DNA from: Streptomyces dengpaensis
Lineage (GTDB): Bacteria > Actinomycetota > Actinomycetes > Streptomycetales > Streptomycetaceae
Reading direction: 5' to 3'
Assembly: GCF_002946835.1 (NCBI RefSeq)
Contig: NZ_CP026652.1
Location: 124,001-188,000, forward strand
Length of the DNA stretch: 64,000 bases
Part shown: positions 35,278 to 44,436 of the stretch, piece by piece
How the letters are laid out: each line of letters begins with the position of its first letter
Numbering within the stretch: position 1 is the stretch's first letter
Made by a program: the position numbers and the translations under genes
The notes under the pieces: generated by a model
What the model was told of the DNA's origin: nothing
The model's database searches: none
The model's input: only the letters and a program-made list of their open reading frames with translations

Positions 35278-35510
35278 GTGACGCACGAAGCGCGGAGTGC
35301 GGATTCGATGTCCTCGATGGCGGCTGCCATCAGCACGGTCACGCCCCGGTACTCGGTTGTCCACCCGACGCAGTCGCGTAGCCACGAAACGAGAGCGTCT
35401 TCGGGCGAGCTCGACATCTCGAACTCGCCTGCCTTTGCCGTCAGTTCGTGTGGAGCAGGGCATCGAGCAGCGCCTCGCGTGTCGGGAAGTGCCGCAGCAG
35501 CGCCGTCGCC
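35278..35510 (-). pseudogene. Inverted TetR remnant, paralogue of 34438-35031
   Basis: On the minus strand, LLRHFPTREALLDALLHT, then after a short deletion ELTAKAGEFEMSSSPEDALV and SWLRDCVGWTTEYRGVTVLM, match the upstream TetR protein almost residue for residue. The HTH start and the C-terminus are missing. Confidence 0.78.
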
Positions 35511-36518
35511 GTCTCCACCGGCACCCGCGCCGCCCTGCCCCCCATTCTCGGATTCGACACCGTGCGCCCCTGGACCAGCCGCGAGGCCACCAGCGCCGAC
35601 AAGGTGCCCGGCCGCCTCGCCGTCGTCGGCGGTGGTGTGGTGGCCGTCGAGATGGCCACCGCCTGGCAGGCCCTCGGCTCCCAGGTGACCATGCTGGTCC
35701 TCGAGAACGGGCTCCTCGAGCGGATGGAGCCGTTCGCCGGCGAACTGGTCGCCGACGGACTGCGCGAAGCAGGCGTCAACATCCGCTTCAACACCACCGT
35801 CACCTCCATGGCCCGCGAGGGCGGCGAGGACAGCGAGGTGCGGATCACGCTGTCCGACGGCGGGCAGCTGGCCGTGGACGAGATCCTGCTGGCGACCGGC
35901 CGCGCCCCGCAGACCCGCGACGTCGGCCTGGAGACCGTCGGTCTCACCCCCGGCGACTGGCTGACCGTCGACGACACCTTCCGGGTCACCGGCGTCGACG
36001 GCGGCTGGCTCTACGCCGTCGGCGACGTCAACCGCCGCGCCCTGATGACGCATCAGGGCAAGTACCAGGCCCGGATCGCCGGCACCGTCATCGGCGCCCG
36101 CGCCAAGGCAGAGCCCATCGACGACGCCCCCTGGGGCGCGCATGTCGCCACCGCCGACCACGCGGCCGTCCCCCAGGTCGTCTTCACCACCCCCGAGGTC
36201 GCCTCCGTCGGCCTGACCAGCCGCGAGGCCGAGCAGAGCGGCCGCAGCATCGAGGTCGTCGACTACGACCTCGCCCGCGTCGCCGGCGCCCACCAGTACG
36301 GCGAGGACTACCGCGGCCGGGCCCGCATGCTTATCGACACCGACCGCAACACCGTGGTGGGCGTCACCTTCGCCGGCCCCGGCGTCGGGGAACTGGTGCA
36401 CTCGGCCACCATCGCGGTCGCCGGCGAGGTGCCCCTCGACCGGCTCTGGCACGCCGTCCCCGCCTTCCCCACCCTCGGCGAAGTCTGGCTGCGGCTGCTG
36501 GAGACCTACCGCGGCTGA
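35511..36518 (+). pseudogene. FAD-dependent pyridine nucleotide-disulfide oxidoreductase, 5'-truncated
   Basis: About 335 C-terminal residues remain: RLAVVGGGVVAVEMATAWQA (NAD-binding), EILLATGRAPQTRDVGLETV, WLYAVGDVNRRALMTHQGKY (second FAD motif), FTTPEVASVGLTSREAEQ and the dimerisation domain (HAVPAFPTLGEVWLRLLE) with the conserved HAxPT-like end. This is the mercuric reductase/lipoamide dehydrogenase type. The N-terminal FAD domain and any redox Cys pair are gone, replaced by the inverted TetR remnant at about 35510. Confidence 0.83.
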
Positions 36519-36674
36519 GCCTGCTCCGGCCGGCGTGCGGGGCGGTCCTGGCCTCCGCCGGGTGACTCGGTCGTCTGCGGGCGAGGAGCGATCCCCCCTA
36601 TCCCGGTGGCCGGCAGTCTTCTTCGGTCGACGTGCCCGCCCCGCCAGGAGTGCGCAGAGAGGGACGCGGCAGCC

Positions 36675-37205
36675 ATGAACCACCCGTGGGACTACTTCAC
36701 CGCGAACGAGCGGCAGGCGGGACTGGACGGCGACCGGTCTGGCTCGCGACTGCGCCGATCGCGGCCGCACTGGTCTTCGCCCTGCCACTGCGGCTGGCTC
36801 GCCCACCGGTACCGGTGGGCGCACGTCCCCCTGGTCTCCGGCCTCGGCGTGCTGCACACCGTGCCGGCCCTGGTGATGTTCCTGACGATCCCCGAAGTGC
36901 TGGGCACTCGGATCCTCGACCCGCTCAACGTCGTGATCGCGTTGAGCGGGTACACCTTCGCACTGCTCGTGCGGAGCGTGGTGGACGGCCTGGACACGGT
37001 ACCGGCGGACGTCCTCGCCACGGCCGCCGCCCTCGGGCACACCGCGCGCCAGCAGCTGCTGCCGGTGCAGCTGCCACTGGCCCTCTCGGTCATCGGCGCG
37101 GGCCTGCGTGTGGCCGCCGTCTCCAACGTCAGACTCGTCTCGGTCGCCTCCGTCATCGGGTCGGCCGGCTCGTCCTCCTGCGCTCGCTTACCGGCCGCGG
37201 ACTGA
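36675..37205 (+). pseudogene. Glycine betaine/osmoprotectant ABC permease (OpuC/ProW type), degenerate
   Basis: The start NHPWDYFTANERQ resembles OpuC-type permeases, but the next 25 residues are out of frame. The frame recovers at RYRWAHVPLVSGLGVLHTVP and continues through PADVLATAAALGHTARQQLL, the permease EAA-like loop, to VGAGLR-like residues before the conserved end disappears near 37180. Two or more frameshifts and a lost 3' end make it non-functional. Confidence 0.65.
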
Positions 37206-37528
37206 GCGGGTTCAGCCGGTCATCTCCGACGCCCCCGCCAGTCGCGCCGACGCCATCGCCCCCGTCTTGCACCGCGTCCGATCCTGCCCGCCGTGCGCGA
37301 GGCCGACAGTCCAGCACCCCAGGGCGGAGACCGTCCAGCACCGGCAACCTCCTCCCTGGCGCCCGGGGCATCCGACGCGCCACACCAGGCACCTTCAAGA
37401 TCAGGACCTACAGTTGAAGTACGCGGCGGACCTGGCGGGAGGCGGGCTGAACCAATCGGTTCGGCTGCCGGACGGGGGCCCGTCGCCGGAACGGGGCGGG
37501 CAGGGATGGAAGCGGAGGTGCTTTCGAA
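37206..37528. other. Intergenic stretch upstream of the PP2C regulator
   Basis: No credible gene is seen. It probably contains decayed permease operon sequence and the promoter of the 37529 gene. Confidence 0.4.
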
Positions 37529-39892
37529 ATGCCCAACGATGACGTGCTCGCGCTTGTCGACGAGGGCGGCCGGGTGGTCGAGTGGACACGCCCCGCCGAG
37601 GAGCTGTTCGGATGGTCCGCCGAACAGGCCGTCGGCCGGTCCGTGACCGCGCTCCTGCGTGAGCCCGCCACCGACGGCGAACAGCGACGGGAAAGACTCC
37701 CGGACACCAGCGCGATCCAGGTCAAGCCGATGCTGCACGGCACCTCTGTGCTGTGGCAGGTGCGCGCGGCAGAGGGCACCGCACCGGGACGGAACACACC
37801 CGAGCACAAAGTGTCGGGATGGGACGTGCCGGGGCAGGTCCTGTCGATCTTGGAAGCTGTGTTCGCCCATTCCCCGGTGGGACTGCTCGTCCTCGACGAC
37901 CGACTGCGCGTGGTCCGCACGAGCAGCGCCGCCGGCGGGCTGTGCGACACCTCTGCGGGGCAGGCGGGGCACCTGGCGGGCAGGCACTTCACCGAGGCGT
38001 GTGCATTCGAGGACGCCCAGGAAGAAGCCGTCGTAGCGCGACGGGTCCTAGGGAGCGGCAAGCCGGAGGTGAACCGGACCGTCCGGGTCCTGAGAGCACC
38101 GGGCGGGCCCCGAAGCCGCACCGCATCCGTCTCCTACTTCCGCCTGGCGGACTCCCACGGCGATGCCATCGGAGTGGTGGTGGCGTACATGGTCGACGTC
38201 TCCGAGCGGGAGAACGCACAGCACCGCCTCGCCCTCCTGGAAGCGGTCCGCACGCGCGTGGGGCACCGGCTGAATGTGATGCACGTCTGCCAGGAGCTGG
38301 TGGAGGCCGTGATGCCCGCCTTCGCCGACGTCGCCGATGTCGAGGTGATCGAGGACGTCGTCCGCGGGGAAGACCCTCCCCCCTCCCCCGTCCAGCCGGA
38401 CCTCCCGCTGCGCCGAGCGGCCTTCCGCGGCGACATCGGGAGTCACCCGGCCGCAGTCGTGCGCCCCTTGCCGGCCGGCACCCCCTTCTCGCACGTCCTG
38501 TCCGACCTCCGGCCCCGCCTCATCCCCCTCGAAAAGAACAGCTCATGGCAGGCCGCCGACCCCGAACGAGCCGACATCATCGAGCGATCCGGCGCCCACT
38601 CCCTGATCGTCGCGCCACTGGCGATGCACGGGCAGACTCTGGGCGTGGTCAGCTTCTACCGTGGCCGGCAGCAGGACCCCTTCGAGCAGGACGACATCAC
38701 GGTGGCCTGCGCGGTGTGCGCGCACGCGGCGCTCTGCATCAACAACGCCCGCCTCTTCATGCGCGAATGGATGATCGCGTCGACCGTCCAGCGCAGGCTT
38801 CTCCCCCAGCACCCCGCCGCGCAGGCCACGGTGGAGATCGCCCCACTGCACCACGCCGACCCGCAGGGCGGCAGCGCATGGTTCGACACCATCGCCCTGC
38901 CGGGCGCGCGGACCGCGCTGATCGTCGGCAACGTGGCCGGGCAGGGCATCGCCGCCGCCGTCACCATGGGACTGCTGCGCACAGCGCTCCATACACTCGC
39001 CGCCCTGGACCTGGAGCCCGACGAACTGCTGGCCCGCCTGAGCGACACCGCAGCCCGTCTCGTCGCCGCACGCGCCTCACTGCCCCCCACCGACCCCCTC
39101 AACCGCGAACCGCTCACCGCCGGCTGCATCATCGCCATCTACGACCCGGTCGACCTCACCTGCACCATCGCCCGCTCCGGCCTCCCCGAACCGATCGTGA
39201 TCCTCCCCGACGGCACCCCCGCCGACCTGTCCGTCCCCCCAGGCCCCCCGCTCGCCGAAGCGGACAACGCCCCCTTCCCCGCCACCACCGTCAGCATCTC
39301 CGAAGGAACCACGCTGGCCATGGGCACAGCCACACTCGCCGACCAGCTCCTGGCACCCAGCGGCCCCCTGCGCCCACTCCTGCACCGCACCCCCGCAACG
39401 CCCCTGCCGCACATACGCGACACCCTCGCCGACGCACTCACCCACAACCACCCCACCGGCGAGACACTCCTCCTTCTCGCCCGCACCAAAGCACTGCCCG
39501 CCGACCAGGTACTGACCTGCGACCTCCCCGCAGACCCCGAGGCCGCACCGATCGCCCGCGCCGCCACCCGCCGCCAACTGGACGCCTGGAAGGTGGACGG
39601 AGAAACAGCATTCACCACCGAACTCATCGTCAGCGAGTTCGTCGGCAACGCGGTCCGCTACGGCACCCCGCCCCTACGACTCCGCCTGCTCCACCACCAG
39701 AAGCTGACCTGCGAAGTCACCGACACCGCAGCCAGCGCCCCCCAGGTCAAACACGCCCGCACCATCGACGAGACAGGCCGAGGCCTGCACATCGTCGCCA
39801 CCCTCGCCGACCAATGGGGCACCCGCTACCAGCCCCAACGAAAAACCGTCTGGGCAGAACAGCCGACGGGGGCGTCGGCGGCACCTCCATAA
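37529..39892 (+). CDS. PAS-GAF-PP2C(SpoIIE)-HATPase regulator
   Basis: This is a 787-residue soluble signalling protein. PAS domains lie at about 1-60 (LFGWSAEQAVGRSVTALLRE) and 105-230; GAF at about 235-420 (SLIVAPLAMHGQTLGVVSFY); a SpoIIE-type PP2C domain at about 425-640; and a C-terminal anti-sigma-factor-kinase-like HATPase at about 660-780 (ELIVSEFVGNAVRYGTPPL, DETGRGLHIVATLADQWG). In the PP2C part the usual metal-binding motifs are changed: GGDWYD reads GGSAWFD (near 446), VGDVxGHG reads VGNVAGQG (near 466), and the late YTDGL motif reads AMGTATLAD (near 593). The phosphatase may be inactive while the kinase looks intact. It probably acts in a sigma-B-like partner-switching pathway. 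Confidence 0.87.
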   Translation: MPNDDVLALVDEGGRVVEWTRPAEELFGWSAEQAVGRSVTALLREPATDGEQRRERLPDTSAIQVKPMLHGTSVLWQVRAAEGTAPGRNTPEHKVSGWDVPGQVLSILEAVFAHSPVGLLVLDDRLRVVRTSSAAGGLCDTSAGQAGHLAGRHFTEACAFEDAQEEAVVARRVLGSGKPEVNRTVRVLRAPGGPRSRTASVSYFRLADSHGDAIGVVVAYMVDVSERENAQHRLALLEAVRTRVGHRLNVMHVCQELVEAVMPAFADVADVEVIEDVVRGEDPPPSPVQPDLPLRRAAFRGDIGSHPAAVVRPLPAGTPFSHVLSDLRPRLIPLEKNSSWQAADPERADIIERSGAHSLIVAPLAMHGQTLGVVSFYRGRQQDPFEQDDITVACAVCAHAALCINNARLFMREWMIASTVQRRLLPQHPAAQATVEIAPLHHADPQGGSAWFDTIALPGARTALIVGNVAGQGIAAAVTMGLLRTALHTLAALDLEPDELLARLSDTAARLVAARASLPPTDPLNREPLTAGCIIAIYDPVDLTCTIARSGLPEPIVILPDGTPADLSVPPGPPLAEADNAPFPATTVSISEGTTLAMGTATLADQLLAPSGPLRPLLHRTPATPLPHIRDTLADALTHNHPTGETLLLLARTKALPADQVLTCDLPADPEAAPIARAATRRQLDAWKVDGETAFTTELIVSEFVGNAVRYGTPPLRLRLLHHQKLTCEVTDTAASAPQVKHARTIDETGRGLHIVATLADQWGTRYQPQRKTVWAEQPTGASAAPP

Positions 39893-40006
39893 CCCGAGTC
39901 GCCCGCAAGGAAGTAACCGCGCGGGCACGGCGCCCGGACGGCCAGGCGCCGCACCCCACTTCAAAGCTCTGTCTCGCGCGGCGTCGCCTGCTCGCCGCGG
40001 TCGCCA

Positions 40007-40126
40007 CTACTCGACGATCAGCTCGACCGGACTGCTGCCGCGGGTCGCCTTGGAGCAGGGACAGACCTGGACCGCGCGACCGTCCCAACCGTTGGCGGTG
40101 GCAACGGCGGAGTACAGCGTGTCCAT
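40007..40126 (-). pseudogene. Organic hydroperoxide resistance (Ohr/OsmC) gene, 5' fragment
   Basis: MDTLYSAVATANGWDGRAV at the start resembles the N-terminus of Ohr-type OsmC proteins. After 20 residues the similarity ends and a short unrelated tail follows (CPCSKATRGSSPVELIVE). The two redox Cys of the family are not present. Confidence 0.5.
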
Positions 40127-40306
40127 CGATACCTCGGTCAAACCCCCCATGACGTACGAAGTTGATCTGGCTCCACCGGTATGACAAGGCAGTTCAGGCC
40201 AGGGAGCCTCTTCCAACCTGATGGGTCTGCTGCACGATCGGGTGACATCTGAACTGGCTTGCCCTGTGGGGCGAGTGGGAAAGATGTCGCTGCGCCCAAG
40301 CCTGTG

Positions 40307-40415
40307 ACGCTGTCGAAGTGGATGCGTCGCGCGGACATCGACGACGGTGTGAAACCCGTGACGAGCACGAAGGAGAACGCGGAACTGCGTGCCGCGCGTC
40401 AGCGGATCAAGCGGG
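40307..40415 (+). pseudogene. IS3-family OrfA remnant
   Basis: SKWMRRADIDDGVKPVTSTK and ENAELRAARQRIK match the linker and leucine zipper of IS3-family OrfA proteins. A TGACATCTGAACTGGCTTGC sequence about 60 bp upstream resembles a Streptomyces IS3 end. The rest of the element is absent. Confidence 0.6.
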
Positions 40416-40746
40416 GATTCACGGTGAGAGCCGCTGCTCTCAACGACGCCGGATCCCAGCCATTTTCCCCAGGTCAGCCACGGATTCGCCGTCAAATGAT
40501 CGCAGCCGTCCAAGTCGAGCGGTTCGTGTCGGCAGCAGCAGCGACAGCCATGGCCATCCCCGTGGTCAGCCGCACGCGGCCGTGGTCGGCTGTCGACGAT
40601 AAGGGGTGAGTCTGCGACCTGGCTCGCCTCGGTATGCGTGCCTCGTGGATCCGTTCCCGATCACGTACATGGATGAGCCGATTCCCTCGGAAGACCGCAG
40701 GAAAGCGCCGGGCCTGGCAGACTGTGCGCCACCTGGGGGGATTGTC

Positions 40747-42336
40747 GTGCCGGATGAGCTGACCGTCTGCCGGATACTCGGGGACCAGCCGTTCGCCGAG
40801 ATCGGCCGGCCCGTGTGGGCGGTGACCGACGAGCGTCACGGCTGTGTCATCGCGGCCGGTGACCTCGGGCACGTCATGTGGCGCGGTACGGGCCACTGGC
40901 TCGGCTACCGGATAGGCGTGTACGAGGCCGGCACGCTCCGTCCGCGCCACGTCGTCGCCTCCCGCTACTCCGTATGTGCCATCGAGCCTCACCCCGAGCT
41001 GCCGCTCGTCGCCGTCGGCACCGGCCGCTACGACGGCTCGTGGGACTTTCAGGGACAGCTGCTCCTGCTGCACCTGGAGACCGGGCGCGTGACGAACCTG
41101 CTGAGCAAGAGCCGCCAAGTGCGCCACCTGCGCTGGCTGGAGGACGGCAGGCTCGCGATGCTGCTCTCCCCCGAGGACAAGGACGGCGGCTTCCGCAAGG
41201 GCTTCGAGCTGGCCGTCGCGGTGGACGACTGGCTGTCTGCTCCGGCCGGTCTGGTCGACCCCGACGACACACGCCATCCGATGGTCGAGAGCGGGCTCCT
41301 TTACGACCCGCATGTGGAGAACACCCTCGCGCGGCTGACGGAGGGCCGGTGGCGGCGGCGGGCGGAGGTGCGGGACCTGGCGGTGCTGGCCGACGGCCGG
41401 GTGCTCGCCACCGGCCGGCACACGGACCTCGAATGCTGGGATCCGTCGGGCGCGCTGAAGTGGGCTCTTCCTGCGGACGGGGAGGGGAGCGTCCGGGTCG
41501 AGGCGGCCCCTGACGACGAGTCGGCGTGGGTGACGTACCGGGGCTACCGGCGCGACGAGGTGACGGGTCGCCCGGTTGACCGCGCGACCACTGTTCGGCG
41601 GATATCGACGGCGGACGGCGGTGCGGTGGACTGCGTGGACGTGCCGTCGGTCCCCGCACTGTGCGCCGCGGACGAAGGCTGGCTTGCCCTGCGCCCGCAA
41701 GGGCGCGACGCACACGCCGCTCTGCTGCTCGCCCCCACGCACCAGGAGGCGGCACGCCTCGGTCTCGTCCCCAGCCGCTCCAACTCCCCGGCGCTGCGCG
41801 TCAGACACAGCGCCCGTCTGCTGTATGTGGACGGCCCCGGCCCGGACGACGACGCGCCGTGGATCCACGCGATCGATCCTCCAGGCGCCCACGGCCCCGC
41901 CACTCTGCGCGCCCTCTTCCCCTTGCGCTGGGACCCGGCGTCCGCACTCCAGCCCTGGTACGGCCCCGCCGTCGAGCTGACACACACCCTCGTCCACGCG
42001 GGCCGGTCATACGAACAGGGCGCCGCCTACGTGGAAGCCCGCGAGGGCACGTACGTCGTGAGCCGCCGGCTGCCGGACGGAGAGGCACGCTGGGTGTACG
42101 GCACCGACAAGCCGCTCGCCGATCTCGACGGCGACGAGCGGAGGGTGTACGTCGTGTATCTCACCGGTGAGGTGGAGACCCTGGACACGGCGACGGGCGA
42201 GGTGCGAGCCCGGCACACCCTGCGCGCGCACGGCCACCCGGTCACGCCGGTGTCCGCCGCGTACCGGGCGGAGCAACAGCGGCTGGTCGTGGGGACGGTG
42301 GACGGGCGGATCCTGGACTGCTCGGTCCCGGGTTGA
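40747..42336 (+). CDS. Beta-propeller-like (WD40/PQQ-type) protein
   Basis: This protein of about 529 residues starts at GTG 40747, preceded by GGGGGG. It has repeated strands of the propeller type, e.g. YSVCAIEPHPELPLVAVGTG, VRHLRWLEDGRLAMLLSPED, VRDLAVLADGRVLATGRHTD, ECWDPSGALKWALPADGEGS, RVYVVYLTGEVETLDTATGE, VTPVSAAYRAEQQRLVVGTV. No signal peptide or catalytic motif is apparent. The likely role is a scaffold or sensor; the function is unknown. It is intact and stands alone between decayed sequences. An upstream ATG at 40669 is a less likely start. Confidence 0.65.
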   Translation: MPDELTVCRILGDQPFAEIGRPVWAVTDERHGCVIAAGDLGHVMWRGTGHWLGYRIGVYEAGTLRPRHVVASRYSVCAIEPHPELPLVAVGTGRYDGSWDFQGQLLLLHLETGRVTNLLSKSRQVRHLRWLEDGRLAMLLSPEDKDGGFRKGFELAVAVDDWLSAPAGLVDPDDTRHPMVESGLLYDPHVENTLARLTEGRWRRRAEVRDLAVLADGRVLATGRHTDLECWDPSGALKWALPADGEGSVRVEAAPDDESAWVTYRGYRRDEVTGRPVDRATTVRRISTADGGAVDCVDVPSVPALCAADEGWLALRPQGRDAHAALLLAPTHQEAARLGLVPSRSNSPALRVRHSARLLYVDGPGPDDDAPWIHAIDPPGAHGPATLRALFPLRWDPASALQPWYGPAVELTHTLVHAGRSYEQGAAYVEAREGTYVVSRRLPDGEARWVYGTDKPLADLDGDERRVYVVYLTGEVETLDTATGEVRARHTLRAHGHPVTPVSAAYRAEQQRLVVGTVDGRILDCSVPG

Positions 42337-42384
42337 CCGGGTCAGTAGAAACCGCCCGCCACTAGACGAGTTGATCCGAAGTGG

Positions 42385-43140
42385 TCAGCGAAGGGAGTCG
42401 GTGACGAATCGTGCCCGCTTCGCGACGGAGGTGAGGGGAAGGTGTACCAGTTCGTAACCGTAGGCGGTGTACGTGGTGACCATTGACTCGTAGGTGCGCT
42501 CGGCCTCCTGGTAGGACTGCCTGCGCTCGCTGTCCTGCTTGTAGATCTCCGGCCAGGGGGTGCGATGAACACGCGGTGGTGGTACCGAAACCTCTGCGCG
42601 GCAGTGTGAACGTGGTCCGGTACGGGCAGCCCTTCCAGCTTCAGGTAGCCCACGATGTCAGGGACTCCTCGGTCGAAGAGGACGGGTGCCGTCTGTGCTG
42701 CGGCGATGCGGTAAGAACGCAGTTCCCAGCAGAGCATCAGTTCGGCGAACAAAGCTGTATCTGCCCAGGGCAGCGCCCGTCCGGCGATTGCGACCTGGTC
42801 CTGGATGATGCCGCGCCCTGCCTCATGGGACCGCGCGTAGCCGTGGGTCGGACCGCAGTGGTCGGCGCGCAGCTGGGCGAGTATCTCGCCGTAGTGGTCG
42901 GCGTACAGGATCCCTTCGACCACCACGTGATATCCGGCGTCCAGGGCGTAGCGGGCGGTCAGGTCGATCAGGCCGATGTTCGCCGCGCCGGGCCGGTCCC
43001 GCTCGCGCAGCACAATCCGGCGGAGGTTGTCCTGGCCGACGAGGGCCAGGCCACAGCCGAAACGGTCGCGGATGCCGGCCGCGACGGACGACTTGCCCGA
43101 GGCGCTGTTACCGCGCAGGACGACCAGCCTCGTGTCTTCG
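42385..43140 (-). pseudogene. Chimera of two P-loop ATPases, frameshifted
   Basis: The 5' part is a P-loop kinase (RLVVLRGNSASGKSSVAAGI with Walker A, then GYHVVVEGILYADHYGEILA). At about 42830 it joins the C-terminal half of an AAA_28-type ATPase (IIQDQVAIAGRALPWADTAL, APVLFDRGVPDIVGYLKLEG). In a run of G/C at 42556-42560 one base is missing; beyond it the second protein continues in another frame (WPEIYKQDSERRQSY) to a stop at 42385. The kinase part also lacks an in-frame start codon. It looks like a recombination product of two unrelated genes. Confidence 0.65.
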
Positions 43141-43239
43141 GGTACCCACCATCATCCGCGGAGGCTACCGGCAGCCACCGACACCGCCCGCCCGTTGCCG
43201 GTGACAAGGCGCGGCGACGGCACCGAACGCATCACCAAC

Positions 43240-43365
43240 GCCACGCTGGACGCGGTGCAACGTCTTCGCCGTTGGGCAGGACCGCGGAGAGCAGCACGAT
43301 GCGGGTGGCGGGGGTGTCGCGGCGGATGCGGGTGGTGTTCGTCCACGAGGCCGCGAACTGGCGGG
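43240..43365 (-). pseudogene. Possible DEAD/DEAH helicase fragment
   Basis: The minus strand reads RIRRDTPATRIVLLSAVLPN, then GEDVA, similar to motif III of superfamily 2 helicases (LSAxLPN-type). It is very short and could be coincidental. Confidence 0.3.
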
Positions 43366-43368
43366 ACG

Positions 43369-44236
43369 GTGGAGCGTGCGACCGCTGACCTGGTCACGGC
43401 CGGATGGGAGCCGCTCGCCGCCTACCAGGGCGTCCACAACGGCTGGAAGGCTCTCCACGCGGTGTGCGGGCAGATCCGGTATCCGCGGCTCGCCGAGATC
43501 CGGTCCGGACAGGTGTGCTGCTCGGGCTGCAACGGATCGGTGCGGGTCAGCGACGAGGAGGCCGCCGAGTTCATGCGCTCCGCCGGCTTCAAACCGCTGG
43601 CCCCCTACCCGGGCAGCCAGATGCCGTGGCTGTGTCAGTGCCTGCGGTGCGGCGGCACCGTCAAACCCCGATACACCACCGTGCGCAAGGGCGGCGGATG
43701 CGGGAAGTGCGCGCTGGTCGGACGGGTGGCCACGCGGCGGACCAACTTCTCGGTCCAGGCGGTTGCGGAGATGCGCGCCGTCGGCCTCGAGCCGATGGAG
43801 CCCTGCCCGGGGACGCTGGCCCGGTGGCGATGCCAGCACGTGTGTGGGCGAGTCGTCTTCCCCACCCATCACCTGGCGAAGTACGGGCGAGGGGTGTGCC
43901 GCCAGTGCTCGGGGAAGCCCGCTCGTCGAGCCTCACGAAGCCGCCGCGAGGGTACGCACGCTCGGCTTCACACCCCTGGAGCCGTATCCGGGGCGGCTGG
44001 GTACCCCGTGGCGTATGCAGTGTCTGACCTGCGACACCGTGGTGGTCAAGGCCCTCCAGGGGGCGGGAGGTTGCCGCCGGTGCCGCCCCTTCGGCACCAA
44101 CCACGGCCTTCCGTCCCTGGTATATGTCCTGCACCACCCGCACATGAACGCCGTGAAGATCGGTATCACCAACATCGGCACGACACGGCTCGCCGGGCCC
44201 GGCTGGCCGAGGCCCGCCACGACGACGGTGTGGAGG
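43369..44236 (+). pseudogene. Zinc-repeat GIY-YIG endonuclease-like gene, frameshifted and truncated
   Basis: Four related modules of about 45 residues follow each other: GWEPLAAYQGVHNGWKALHA, GFKPLAPYPGSQMPWLCQCL, GLEPMEPCPGTLARWRCQHV and (after a frame change near 43920) GFTPLEPYPGRLGTPWRMQC. Each ends in Cys pairs, as in treble-clef zinc fingers. Next comes LVYVLHHPHMNAVKIGIT, the first half of a GIY-YIG nuclease domain, cut off at about 44190 where another gene's end is fused. GTG 43369 is the probable start. The protein was likely a DNA-binding homing- or defence-type nuclease. Confidence 0.65.
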
Positions 44237-44436
44237 TGATCCGCCTCACCGCGGCCGGACAGGAGATCGACTTCGCCCCAGCCGCCGCACCGCTGCTGCG
44301 CCGTCTGCTCGAAGGCGGATGGTGGACCCTGGCCGATCTGGCGAATGCCGCCGGCCTCGCCGTGCCCGATGCAGTTGGCGTCGTGGGTGAGTTGGTGGAC
44401 GCTCAGGCCGTCTGCGTCCGGGCCGGTCACCAGTGA
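44200..44436 (+). pseudogene. C-terminal winged-helix piece of a cupin/JmjC-like gene
   Basis: VEVIRLTAAGQEIDFAPAAA, LLRRLLEGGWWTLADLANAA and VVGELVDAQAVCV look like the C-terminal helix-turn-helix end of cupin/JmjC-type proteins that precede aldo/keto reductase genes in some actinomycetes (inference). The N-terminal catalytic part is gone. The stop overlaps the GTG of the next gene (GTGA). Confidence 0.45.

Noticed and set aside
35115..37040. A 641-codon minus-strand ORF
   Set aside because: It is antisense to the FAD oxidoreductase and permease remnants and has the Gly/Asp/Val-rich look of a shadow frame; only its last part (TetR remnant) is meaningful.
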